Assembly (NCBI RefSeq): GCF_035918395.1
Contig: NZ_CP142362.1
Span: forward strand, 4,687,501 to 4,751,500
Source: Mycolicibacterium sp. ND9-15
GTDB lineage: Bacteria; Actinomycetota; Actinomycetes; Mycobacteriales; Mycobacteriaceae
Length of the DNA: 64,000 nt
Reading direction: 5' to 3'
Within the stretch, counting starts at the first letter, position 1; each line of letters opens with the position of its first letter. Below, piece after piece: positions 1 to 8,433 of the stretch. A program made the position numbers and the translations under genes. The notes under the pieces are model-generated. The model was not told the DNA's origin, made no database searches, and was given only the letters and a program-made list of their open reading frames with translations.

Positions 1-167
1 TGCCGCCCAACGCCCGCGGCCTACGTCCTACAATCAGGCGTTGAACTAGGTGGTACGGCTCAGATCGACCTCGTATCATGACTGTTAGGTGCCCGTGAAC
101 GCGGGCGCACACGGGTTTGAATTCTGAGATGGCCGTAGTGGGCCCCTGGGTTCCGAGGGAGGGACGA

Positions 168-572
168 ATGCCACTCTCCGATCATGAGCAGCGCATGCTC
201 GACCAGATCGAGAGCGCGCTCTACGCCGAGGACCCGAAGTTCGCTTCGAGTGTTCGTGGCGGCACCCTGCGCACACCGTCGACGCGACGCCGCCTGCAAG
301 GCGCCGCGCTTTTCGTGATCGGGCTCGCGATGCTGGTTTCCGGCGTCGCGTTCCCCGCGACCCAGATCAGTGGTTTCCCGGTGCTTTCGGTCTTGGGGTT
401 CATGGTGATGTTCGGCGGTGTCGTGTTCGCGATCACCGCGCCGCGCACCCTCCGTGGCCGCGACCGCGCCGTTGCCGAACCCGGCGCCCCGCGGCAGAAG
501 CGTGCCAAGGGTTCCGGCGGTTCGTTCTCCAGTCGAATGGAAGACCGGTTCCGTCGCCGCTTCGACGAATAG
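168..572 (+). CDS. DUF3040 family membrane protein
   Basis: A 134-residue protein. Its N-terminus (MPLSDHEQRMLDQIE, then ALYAEDPKF) is the signature of the actinobacterial DUF3040 family. A basic stretch is followed by two hydrophobic segments at about residues 46-64 and 68-88, and the tail is basic and Ser/Gly-rich, so it is probably a small inner-membrane protein with both ends in the cytoplasm. The start at 168 is chosen because a strong GGGAGGG ribosome site sits just upstream; an in-frame start at 117 would add residues foreign to the family. It lies immediately upstream of mraZ, as its homologue does in M. tuberculosis. The molecular function is unknown. Confidence 0.88.
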   Translation: MPLSDHEQRMLDQIESALYAEDPKFASSVRGGTLRTPSTRRRLQGAALFVIGLAMLVSGVAFPATQISGFPVLSVLGFMVMFGGVVFAITAPRTLRGRDRAVAEPGAPRQKRAKGSGGSFSSRMEDRFRRRFDE

Positions 573-595
573 GCCTTAAAGCGACGCAGCCGACA

Positions 596-628
596 CAGGG
601 GTAGCCCGCCACGGGCTATCCCTTTTTT
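596..628 (+). terminator. Intrinsic (rho-independent) terminator
   Basis: A stem of about 12 base pairs (arms roughly 597-608 and 612-623, one G-T wobble) with a 3-nt loop is followed by a run of six T at 623-628. It lies 24 bases after the DUF3040 stop codon and insulates that gene from the mraZ promoter region. Classical U-tract terminators are uncommon in mycobacteria, so this well-formed one stands out. Confidence 0.85.
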
Positions 629-758
629 GTGCTCGGGCGCGCGACCGCGCCCCACCCGTCCCCACCGCTCCATTTCACGCGCTCTACCAGCGGGTTTTTC
701 CGTCAACGCCCGCATCGGCCCGCTTGCGCGCTCAGTGACGACCGCCGATAAGGGGACG

Positions 759-787
759 TTGTGGGGACGCAACCAGATTTTTAGATA
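759..787 (+). promoter_or_regulatory. Candidate promoter of the dcw cluster
   Basis: TTGTGG (759-764) and TAGATA (782-787) are separated by 17 bases and resemble a SigA-type promoter placed upstream of the MraZ operator and mraZ. The -35 element overlaps a GTGGGG motif at 761 that resembles the operator half-sites. This is a motif match only. The rest of the 300-base gap before mraZ holds the upstream terminator and the operator. Confidence 0.35.
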
Positions 788-802
788 TCAAATGGCAGGC
801 GG

Positions 803-827
803 TGGGGGATTGTGGGGTAAAGTGGCG
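803..827 (+). promoter_or_regulatory. MraZ operator (three TGGGN direct repeats)
   Basis: TGGGG at 803-807, TGGGG at 813-817 and TGGCG at 823-827 are spaced by exactly 5 nt, giving a 10-bp period on one DNA face. This is the described MraZ binding site (TGGGN repeats with 5-nt spacers) and it ends about 50 bases before the mraZ start. MraZ binding here would repress the cluster, including its own gene. A fourth similar motif (GTGGGG at 761) lies upstream. Confidence 0.8.
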
Positions 828-875
828 GACGACGGAGCGACCGGGGGCTCTGTTGAACGGCAGGGAGGTGGCGAG

Positions 876-1307
876 ATGTTTCTCGGCACCTACACGCCGA
901 AGCTCGACGACAAGGGGCGGCTCACGCTGCCCGCCAAGTTCCGCGACGCGCTGGCAGGAGGGTTGATGGTCACCAAGAGCCAAGATCGCAGCCTCGCCGT
1001 CTATCCGCGCGCCGAGTTCGAGAAGCTGGCGCGACGAGCGTCGCAGGCATCGCGTAGCAACCCGGAAGCGCGCGCATTCCTGCGGAGCCTCGCCGCGGCC
1101 ACCGACGAACAGCACCCCGACGCACAAGGCCGGATCACCTTGTCGGCCGATCACCGTCGCTACGCGAACCTGTCGAAGGACTGCGTGGTGATCGGTTCGG
1201 TCGACTACCTGGAAATCTGGGACTCGAGCGCATGGCAGGAGTACCAACAGACCCACGAAGAGAACTTCTCCGCGGCCACCGATGAAGCCCTGCACGACAT
1301 CATCTGA
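876..1307 (+). CDS. mraZ: Transcriptional regulator MraZ
   Basis: A 143-residue protein with two tandem AbrB/SpoVT-like DNA-binding halves, each carrying the DxxxR signature (D11 to R15, and D82 to R86). MraZ forms a ring-shaped oligomer that binds TGGGN repeats and controls the division and cell-wall cluster. The ATG at 876 is chosen because of the GGGAGGTGG ribosome site upstream and because the MFLGTYTPKLD start is typical of the family; the open frame extends to 627 without homology. It is the first gene of the dcw cluster, 145 bases before rsmH, and its matching operator lies at 803-827, so autoregulation is expected. Confidence 0.97.
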   Translation: MFLGTYTPKLDDKGRLTLPAKFRDALAGGLMVTKSQDRSLAVYPRAEFEKLARRASQASRSNPEARAFLRSLAAATDEQHPDAQGRITLSADHRRYANLSKDCVVIGSVDYLEIWDSSAWQEYQQTHEENFSAATDEALHDII

Positions 1308-1452
1308 TTCGGCGATAAGTCGACGCAGGCACAGGCATCAAGCCCGTGCATCGCGGCCTCTGCCCGAACCGGCCCTGGCGTACTTCCCCGACGCCAGGTC
1401 CGCGCTCTCGGACAGGGACCCCGGTGCAGGGGTGTTGGACGGAGGGAAGGCG

Positions 1453-2439
1453 ATGGCTCGACGCAGCGGAGACCACGGACACATCCCCGTCCTGTTGGAC
1501 CGCTGCGTCGAGCTTCTCAAACCCGCACTGACACGGCACAGTTCAGACGGTGAGGGCGCGGTACTGGTCGACGCCACCCTCGGTGCGGGTGGACACGCCG
1601 AGCGATTCCTGACCGAACTGCCCGCCCTGCGGCTGATCGGCTTGGACCGCGACCCCGATGCGCTGTGGATCGCGGGAGAACGGTTGTCGCGATTCGGCGA
1701 CCGGGTGATGTTGGTCCGCACCCGCTACGACGGCATCGGCGGTGTCCTGGGGGACGACGGCTACTGGGCAAGCAAAGCCGATGGCATCCTGTTCGACCTC
1801 GGCGTGTCCTCGATGCAGCTCGATCGCACCGAGCGCGGCTTCTCCTACGCCGCGGACGCGCCGCTGGACATGCGGATGGACCCGGACGCGGAGCTGACGG
1901 CGGCGGAGGTGCTGAACACCTACGACCAGAAGGCGCTGACCCGGCTCCTGCGCGAGTTCGGCGAGGAGCGCTTCGCGAGCCGGATCGCCGCCCAGCTCGT
2001 CCGCCGGCGTGCTCGCCAGCCGTTCCGCACCACCGGTGAGCTGGTGGAGCTGCTGTATCAAGCCATTCCCGCGCCCGCGCGGCGCACCGGTGGCCACCCG
2101 GCCAAGCGCACGTTCCAGGCGCTGCGGATCGTCGTCAACGGTGAGCTGGACTCTTTGCGCGACGCGCTGCCCGCGGCGCTGGACGCTCTGGCTCCAGGTG
2201 GTCGCATCGTCGTGCTGGCCTACCAATCCCTGGAAGACCGCATCGTCAAGGCAGCCTTCGCCTCTGCCACGGCGTCCAGGACGCCGCCCGGTCTACCCGT
2301 GGAACTGCCGGGGCATGAACCGCAGTTCGTCGCACTGACCCGCGGCGCCGAGCGCGCAGCTCCCGACGAGATTGAACGGAACCCGCGTAGCGCGCCCGTG
2401 CGGCTACGAGCACTGGAAAAGGTGGGGGCAGCCAGATGA
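1453..2439 (+). CDS. rsmH: 16S rRNA (cytosine(1402)-N(4))-methyltransferase
   Basis: A 328-residue S-adenosylmethionine-dependent methyltransferase that modifies C1402 of 16S rRNA in the 30S decoding centre. The N-terminal HIPVLLDRCVELL segment, the SAM motif VDATLGAGGH (residues 39-48), and the GILFDLGVSSMQLD and GFSYAADAPLDMRMD blocks are all diagnostic. The ATG at 1453 follows a GGAGGG ribosome site; an upstream in-frame start at 1282 overlaps mraZ and is not supported. The stop overlaps the ftsL start (ATGA). This is the conserved second gene of the dcw cluster. Confidence 0.96.
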   Translation: MARRSGDHGHIPVLLDRCVELLKPALTRHSSDGEGAVLVDATLGAGGHAERFLTELPALRLIGLDRDPDALWIAGERLSRFGDRVMLVRTRYDGIGGVLGDDGYWASKADGILFDLGVSSMQLDRTERGFSYAADAPLDMRMDPDAELTAAEVLNTYDQKALTRLLREFGEERFASRIAAQLVRRRARQPFRTTGELVELLYQAIPAPARRTGGHPAKRTFQALRIVVNGELDSLRDALPAALDALAPGGRIVVLAYQSLEDRIVKAAFASATASRTPPGLPVELPGHEPQFVALTRGAERAAPDEIERNPRSAPVRLRALEKVGAAR

Positions 2440-3419
2440 GTGCCAAGCAGGCCAAGCAGGCCAAGCAGGTCAAGCGAGGGAAAGCGGTGCGCGGCAGCGA
2501 CGAGCGTCGACGCGCCGCCCGCGGTCACGCGCGCCGCACGGGCGATGTGCAGGTGCGCCGAAAGCCGACCCGCGAACAGCGGCCGCTACGGTCGGCGCCC
2601 CAGACGAACCCCATCCCACGTCCGACCGGCGCGCCGGGCCGGCCCAAGAACGCCAGCCAGGCCAAGGCGCGCGCCAAGGCTCGGAAAGCCAAGGCGCCGA
2701 AAGTCGTCCGGCCACCACTGCGCCAGCGCATCATCGTCAAGCTGGCCTCGATCGAGCTCAGCCCACGCGCGCTGGTGGCAAGGGTGCCGTTCGTGGTGCT
2801 CGTGATCGGCTCGCTGGGCGTCGGGCTGGGCACCACGCTGTGGCTGTCCACCGACGCGGCGGAGCGGTCGTACCAGCTGGGCAACGCCCGCGAGACGAAT
2901 CAGGCTCTGCTGCAACAGAAGGAAGCGCTGGAGCGCGATGTGCTCGAGGCGCAGGCCGCACCCGCGTTGGCCGAAGCCGCGCGTGAACTCGGGATGATCC
3001 CCTCTCGCGACACCGCACATCTTGTGCAGGACCCGGCGGGAAATTGGGTCGTGGTAGGCACTCCGAAGCCGGCCGAGGGCGTTCCACCGCCACCGCTGAA
3101 CACACCGTTGGCCGACGTCACCCCGCCGCCACCGCCGCCGCCACCACCGCCCGCGCCGCGTGTGGTCGACCCTCGTGAGCTCACCGTCCGAATGCCGTCC
3201 CGTGAAATGCCGACGCCGGCCCTGCAGTCGCCGAATCCCGCCGCACCGCCGACAGTGCCGCCGGGAATGACGGTGCCACAGGTGGTTCCGGGCCAGCCGC
3301 CGCTGTCGGGTGCCGCGCCCGCCGGACCGGTGATACCGCCTGCCGATCCCTCGCTCGGCGCGCCGCACATCCCGACCCCCCAGGCATTGCCGGGTCCGGT
3401 GCCGGGCGCCGTCGCATGA
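2436..3419 (+). CDS. ftsL: Cell division protein FtsL-like, proline-rich
   Basis: A 327-residue bitopic membrane protein. A very basic cytoplasmic N-terminus (about 1-110, starting with three KQA repeats) precedes one transmembrane helix (about 116-136), a short leucine-rich coiled coil (about 140-180) ending in ARELGMIPS, and a long extracytoplasmic proline-rich tail with a run of ten consecutive prolines. The helix plus coiled coil and the position between rsmH and ftsI identify it as the FtsL equivalent, which bridges FtsQ/FtsB and FtsW/FtsI in the divisome. Mycobacterial homologues are similarly extended. It overlaps both neighbours by four bases. Confidence 0.85.
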   Translation: MSAKQAKQAKQVKRGKAVRGSDERRRAARGHARRTGDVQVRRKPTREQRPLRSAPQTNPIPRPTGAPGRPKNASQAKARAKARKAKAPKVVRPPLRQRIIVKLASIELSPRALVARVPFVVLVIGSLGVGLGTTLWLSTDAAERSYQLGNARETNQALLQQKEALERDVLEAQAAPALAEAARELGMIPSRDTAHLVQDPAGNWVVVGTPKPAEGVPPPPLNTPLADVTPPPPPPPPPPAPRVVDPRELTVRMPSREMPTPALQSPNPAAPPTVPPGMTVPQVVPGQPPLSGAAPAGPVIPPADPSLGAPHIPTPQALPGPVPGAVA

Positions 3420-5311
3420 GCCGCGAGCGCAGGCCCCGCACCGCCGGTTCGCAGGAGCGATCGGCCAGAGCCCGCCGAACTCGCGCCCCGATGACCGAAA
3501 CCGGGCTGCGCAGCGCCTCTTTCGTATTCCGGCACCGGGTCGGCAACGCGGCGATCTTCCTGGTGCTGATCGTCGCGGCCGGGCAGTTGTTCAATCTTCA
3601 GGTTCCTCGCGCGGAGGGGCTGCGGGCGGAGGCCGCGAGCCAGCTCAAGGTGACCGATGTCGACAAGGCTGTCCGCGGTGCGATCGTCGACCGCAACAAC
3701 GACAAGCTCGCCTTTACGATCGAGGCGCGTGCGCTGACCTTCCAGCCGGTCAAGGTCCGCAAACAGTTGGAGGAGGCCAGGGCGAAAACCTCCGAGGCGC
3801 CCCAACCCGACCGCAGGCTGCGCGACATCGCCGCCGAGGTGGCGTCACGGCTGAACAACAAGCCCTCCGCCGCCACGGTTCTGAAGAAACTCAAGAGCAA
3901 CGAGACGTTCGTCTACCTCGCGCGTGCGGTCGACCCCGCGATCGCCGACGCGATCACCACCAAGTTCCCCGAGGTCGGTTCGGAGCGCCAGGATCTGCGC
4001 CAGTATCCGGGCGGATCGTTGGCCGCGAACATCGTCGGCGGCATCGACTGGGACGGTCACGGCCTGCTGGGCCTGGAGGATTCGCTCGACGCGGTCCTGG
4101 CGGGCACGGATGGATCCATCACCTACGACCGCGGCTCCGACGGCGTGGTGATCCCCGGCAGCTACCGTAACCGCCACGACGCGGTCGACGGTTCCACCGT
4201 GATGTTGACCATCGACGACGACATCCAGTTCTATGTCCAGCAGCAGGTGCAGCAGGCCAAGAACCTGTCCGGCGCCAAGAACGTCTCGGCCGTCGTGCTG
4301 GACGCCAAAACCGGTGAGGTGCTGGCGATGGCGAACGACAACACGTTCGACCCGAGCCAGGACATCGGCCGTCAGGAGCACCGGCAACTGGGCAACTTGG
4401 CGGTGTCGTCGCCGTACGAGCCGGGCTCGGTCAACAAGATCATCACCGCCGCCTCGGTCATCGAGTACGGGCTCTCGAATCCCGATGAGGTGCTGGCTGT
4501 GCCCGGTTCGATCCACATGGGTGGCGTCACCGTCGGCGACGCGTGGGAGCACGGCACGATGCCGTACACCACCACGGGGATCTTCGGTAAGTCCTCCAAC
4601 GTCGGCACGCTGATGCTGGCCCAACGGCTCGGGCCCGAGCGCTTCTTCGAGATGGTCCGGAAGTTCGGCCTCGGACAGCGCACCGGGGTGGGGCTGCCGG
4701 GCGAGAGCGCCGGCCTGGTGCCGCCGATCGACCAGTGGTCGGGCAGCACCTTCGCCAACCTGCCTATCGGACAGGGCCTTTCGATGACTCTGCTGCAGAT
4801 GACGGGCATGTATCAGGCCATTGCCAACGACGGTATGCGCATTCCGCCACGCATCATCAAGACCACCATCGCACCCGACGGCACCCGCACCGACGAGCCG
4901 CGGCCAGAGGGCATCCGGGTCGTCTCCCCGGAGACTGCGCGCACGGTGCGGCAGATGCTGCGGGCCACGGTGCAGCGCGATCCCATGGGGGTCCAGCAGG
5001 GCACCGGGTCGCAGGCCGCCATCGAGGGTTATCAGATCTCCGGGAAGACGGGTACCGCGCAGCAGATCAACCCGGGCTGCGGGTGCTACTACGACGACGT
5101 CTACTGGATCACCTTCGCCGGCATCGCCACCACCGAAGACCCCCGGTACGTGGTGGGCCTCATGATGGACCATCCGCAGCGCACGGCCGACGGGCAGCCC
5201 GGCACGACTTCGGCGCCGCTGTTCCACAACATCGCGTCCTGGCTGCTGCAGCGCGAGAACGTGCCGCTCTCACCCGATCCCGGTCCGCGGCTGACGTTGC
5301 AAGCCAGCTGA
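3416..5311 (+). CDS. ftsI: Penicillin-binding protein 3, septal transpeptidase
   Basis: A 631-residue class B penicillin-binding protein (PbpB) that cross-links septal peptidoglycan together with FtsW. It has a basic N-terminus, one membrane anchor (about 44-62), a PBP dimerisation domain, and the transpeptidase domain. Catalytic motifs are SVNK with nucleophile S338, SSN at 393-395, and KTG at 544-546. A cysteine cluster (CGCYYDD) just after the KTG motif is notable; its role is not evident from the sequence. The gene starts inside the ftsL stop (ATGA) and is followed by a 66-base gap before murE. Confidence 0.97.
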   Translation: MSRERRPRTAGSQERSARARRTRAPMTETGLRSASFVFRHRVGNAAIFLVLIVAAGQLFNLQVPRAEGLRAEAASQLKVTDVDKAVRGAIVDRNNDKLAFTIEARALTFQPVKVRKQLEEARAKTSEAPQPDRRLRDIAAEVASRLNNKPSAATVLKKLKSNETFVYLARAVDPAIADAITTKFPEVGSERQDLRQYPGGSLAANIVGGIDWDGHGLLGLEDSLDAVLAGTDGSITYDRGSDGVVIPGSYRNRHDAVDGSTVMLTIDDDIQFYVQQQVQQAKNLSGAKNVSAVVLDAKTGEVLAMANDNTFDPSQDIGRQEHRQLGNLAVSSPYEPGSVNKIITAASVIEYGLSNPDEVLAVPGSIHMGGVTVGDAWEHGTMPYTTTGIFGKSSNVGTLMLAQRLGPERFFEMVRKFGLGQRTGVGLPGESAGLVPPIDQWSGSTFANLPIGQGLSMTLLQMTGMYQAIANDGMRIPPRIIKTTIAPDGTRTDEPRPEGIRVVSPETARTVRQMLRATVQRDPMGVQQGTGSQAAIEGYQISGKTGTAQQINPGCGCYYDDVYWITFAGIATTEDPRYVVGLMMDHPQRTADGQPGTTSAPLFHNIASWLLQRENVPLSPDPGPRLTLQAS

Positions 5312-5377
5312 CGGCCGGGCGACAACACCCGATATGCGAAGGGCGGCCGGCCGGCCACTCGGTACTGTTGCTTCGCC

Positions 5378-6934
5378 ATGAACCTGCGACCCAGCCATCC
5401 CCCCGGCCCGGCGCTCGGGCCGTTGGCCGAGCAGGTCCAGGCCGTGCCCGCCGCAGGCTTCATGTCCGGCCCGGCCGTACCGGACATCCGCGTCACGGGG
5501 ATCACGCTGCGCAGCCAGGACGTCGAACCCGGCGATCTGTTCGCGGCGCTGCCGGGAGCCAAGTCGCATGGCGCCCGGTATTCATCTGAGGCGATCGACG
5601 GTGGTGCGGCCGCGATCCTGACCGACCCGGACGGGATGGTGCTCGTGGGCACCGATGTCGAGGTCCCCGTCCTGGTTCACCCGGCCCCGCGCTCGGTGCT
5701 GGGTGAGTTGGCCGCCGGGGTGTACGGACGACCGTCCGAACGGCTGCGCGTCATCGGCGTGACCGGCACCTCCGGTAAGACCACCACCACCTATCTGGTG
5801 GAGGCCGGGCTGCGGTCGGCGGATCGAGTGGCCGGGCTGATCGGGACCGTCGGGGTGCGGATCGACGGACGCGATCTGGCCAGCGCGCTCACCACGCCCG
5901 AGGCGCCCGATCTGCAGGCGCTGCTGGCGGTGATGGTCGAGCAGGGCGTCGACACCGTCGTGATGGAGGTGTCCAGCCACGCGCTCACACTGGGCCGAGT
6001 CGACGGCGTGCGGTTCGCCGTCGGCGGGTTCACCAACCTGTCGCGGGACCACCTCGACTTCCACCCGACGATGCGCGACTACTTCGCCGCCAAGGCGCGC
6101 CTGTTCGATCCCGAATCCCACAACCGTGCAGACGTTTCGGTGCTGTGCGTGGACGACGATGCGGGCCGGGAGATGGCGAGGCTGGCGCGCGACCCGGTGA
6201 CGGTCAGCGCGACCGGGCGCGCCGCCGACTGGCGTATCGACGAGATCCGAACCGTCGACCGCGCCGCGCAGGAGTTCTACGCGGTGGACCCGGCCGGGGT
6301 GCATCACGGGCTGCGGATCGGACTGCCCGGCCGCTACAACGTGGCCAACTGTCTGCTCGCGGTCGCGTTGCTCGACGCCGTCGGAGTGTCACCGGAACAG
6401 GCCGCGCCGGGCCTGCGCACGGCGGCGGTGCCCGGCCGGCTGGAGGCCGTCGAGCGCGGGCAGGACTTCCTGGCGCTGGTCGACTACGCACACAAACCCG
6501 GTGCACTGCAGGCAGTGCTGGAGACGCTGCGGGCACAAACCGACGGGCGGTTGGCGGTGGTTTTCGGCGCGGGCGGCAACCGCGATCCCGGCAAGCGGGC
6601 CCCGATGGGGCGCGTCGCCGCCGAACTGGCCGATCTGGTGGTGATCACCGATGACAATCCCCGCGATGAGGACCCGGCCGCGATCCGCGCGGCGATCCTG
6701 GCCGGAGTGGTGGGTGGGAGACAATCGAGTGCGGTGGGCCGCGCGGAAGTGGTCGAGATCGGCGACCGCCGCGCGGCGATCGCTCACGCGGTGGCGTGGG
6801 CGCGGCCCGGGGACGCCGTGCTCATCGCCGGCAAGGGGCACGAATCCGGGCAGACCAGCGCGGAAGTGACCCGGCCGTTCGACGACCGCGAGGAGCTTGC
6901 GCAGGCCCTCGAGGCAGTGGGGCGCCGGCCATGA
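5378..6934 (+). CDS. murE: UDP-MurNAc-L-Ala-D-Glu:meso-DAP ligase
   Basis: A 518-residue cytoplasmic Mur ligase that adds meso-diaminopimelate to UDP-MurNAc-L-Ala-D-Glu using ATP. The P-loop GTSGKTTT carries K134. The DNPR motif at 426-429 marks specificity for diaminopimelate rather than lysine, as expected for mycobacterial peptidoglycan. The three Mur domains (N-terminal UDP-binding, central ATPase, C-terminal amino-acid binding) are complete. The stop overlaps the murF start at 6931. Confidence 0.97.
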   Translation: MNLRPSHPPGPALGPLAEQVQAVPAAGFMSGPAVPDIRVTGITLRSQDVEPGDLFAALPGAKSHGARYSSEAIDGGAAAILTDPDGMVLVGTDVEVPVLVHPAPRSVLGELAAGVYGRPSERLRVIGVTGTSGKTTTTYLVEAGLRSADRVAGLIGTVGVRIDGRDLASALTTPEAPDLQALLAVMVEQGVDTVVMEVSSHALTLGRVDGVRFAVGGFTNLSRDHLDFHPTMRDYFAAKARLFDPESHNRADVSVLCVDDDAGREMARLARDPVTVSATGRAADWRIDEIRTVDRAAQEFYAVDPAGVHHGLRIGLPGRYNVANCLLAVALLDAVGVSPEQAAPGLRTAAVPGRLEAVERGQDFLALVDYAHKPGALQAVLETLRAQTDGRLAVVFGAGGNRDPGKRAPMGRVAAELADLVVITDDNPRDEDPAAIRAAILAGVVGGRQSSAVGRAEVVEIGDRRAAIAHAVAWARPGDAVLIAGKGHESGQTSAEVTRPFDDREELAQALEAVGRRP

Positions 6935-8433
6935 TCGACCTGACGCTCGCCCGGATCGCCGAGCTGGTGGGCGGCCGGCTCGCCGACATTTCCGACGAGG
7001 ACGCCGCGGCGACCAGGGTCACCGGCACGGTCGAGTTCGATTCGCGGGCCGTCGCATCCGGCGGGCTGTTCATCGCGCTGCCGGGGGCCCGCTCCGATGG
7101 GCACGACTTCGCCGCGGCGGCGGTGGCGGCCGGGGCCGCGGCGGTGCTGGCGGCCCGACCGGTCGGGGTGCCGGCGATCGTCGTCGATCCGACACCCGAG
7201 GCGACCGACCGCGGCGCCGGCGTACTCGAGCACGACGCCGACGGCTCCGGTGCGGCGGTGCTCGCGGCACTGGGGAAGTTGGCTGCTGCCGTTGCCGCCG
7301 AGCTCGTCGAGGGCGGGCTGACGATCGTCGGGATCACCGGATCGTCGGGTAAGACCTCGACCAAGGATCTGGTCGCCGCGTTGTTGGCGCCGCTCGGCGA
7401 GGTGGTCGCGCCGCCAGGGTCGTTCAACAACGAGCTCGGACATCCGTGGACGGTGCTGCGCGCGACGCGATCCACCGACTTCCTCGTGCTGGAGATGTCG
7501 GCACGGCACCGCGGCAACATCGCGGCGCTGGCCGCGATCGCCGTTCCGTCAATCGCGGTCGTACTCAACGTGGGCACCGCCCACCTCGGTGAGTTCGGTT
7601 CGCGCGGAGCCATCGCCGAGACGAAAGCCGAACTGCCACAGGCAGTTCCGGCGTCAGGGGTGGTAATTCTGAACGTCGACGACAGCGCCGTGGCGGCGAT
7701 GGCCGAGCAGACCTCCGCACGCGTGGTCAAGGTCTCGCGGGAGCCGGGCCGGCGAGATATCGACGTGTGGGCCGATGCGGTCACGCTCGACGAGCTGGCC
7801 AGGCCGCGCTTCACCCTGCACGCCGGCTCACATCACGTCGAGGTCGCGCTCGCAGTGCACGGTGACCACCAGGTGTACAACGCGCTGTGCGCGGCGGCCG
7901 TCGCTCTCGAGTGCGGCGCCTCCCTGGCGCAGGTGGCTGCGGCCCTGGCCACCGCCGGTCCGGTGTCCAGGCACCGCATGCAGGTCGCCACCCGCACCGA
8001 CGGCGTCACCGTGATCAACGACGCGTACAACGCGAACCCGGACTCGATGCGCGCGGGCCTCAAGGCGCTGGCGTGGATGGCACGCGTGGGCGGGGGACGC
8101 CGCAGCTGGGCGGTGCTCGGCGAGATGGCCGAACTCGGCGACGACGCGATATCCGAGCATGACCGCATCGGCCGACTGGCCGTGCGATTAGATGTGTCAC
8201 GACTCATCGTCGTCGGAACCGGGAGGGCTATGAGCGCCATGCACCACGGCGCGGTGATGGAGGGATCGTGGGGGGCTGAGGCCACCATGGTCGCCGACGC
8301 CGACGCGGCGCTGACACTCCTGCGCGCCGAACTGCAGCCGTCGGACGTGGTGCTGGTGAAGGCCTCGAACGCGGCCGGCCTGGGTGCGCTGGCCGACGCG
8401 CTGATCGCCGAACCGCTGGAACCGCACGCATGA
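6931..8433 (+). CDS. murF: UDP-MurNAc-tripeptide:D-Ala-D-Ala ligase
   Basis: A 500-residue Mur ligase that completes the UDP-MurNAc-pentapeptide by adding D-Ala-D-Ala. The ATP-binding loop GSSGKTSTKD and the following FNNELGHPWT and VVLNVGTAHLGEFGS blocks are characteristic, and NDAYNANPDSM lies in the C-terminal domain. The start at 6931 (MIDLTLARIAELVGG) overlaps the murE stop; the frame is open further upstream but lies inside murE. The stop overlaps the mraY start. Confidence 0.97.
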   Translation: MIDLTLARIAELVGGRLADISDEDAAATRVTGTVEFDSRAVASGGLFIALPGARSDGHDFAAAAVAAGAAAVLAARPVGVPAIVVDPTPEATDRGAGVLEHDADGSGAAVLAALGKLAAAVAAELVEGGLTIVGITGSSGKTSTKDLVAALLAPLGEVVAPPGSFNNELGHPWTVLRATRSTDFLVLEMSARHRGNIAALAAIAVPSIAVVLNVGTAHLGEFGSRGAIAETKAELPQAVPASGVVILNVDDSAVAAMAEQTSARVVKVSREPGRRDIDVWADAVTLDELARPRFTLHAGSHHVEVALAVHGDHQVYNALCAAAVALECGASLAQVAAALATAGPVSRHRMQVATRTDGVTVINDAYNANPDSMRAGLKALAWMARVGGGRRSWAVLGEMAELGDDAISEHDRIGRLAVRLDVSRLIVVGTGRAMSAMHHGAVMEGSWGAEATMVADADAALTLLRAELQPSDVVLVKASNAAGLGALADALIAEPLEPHA

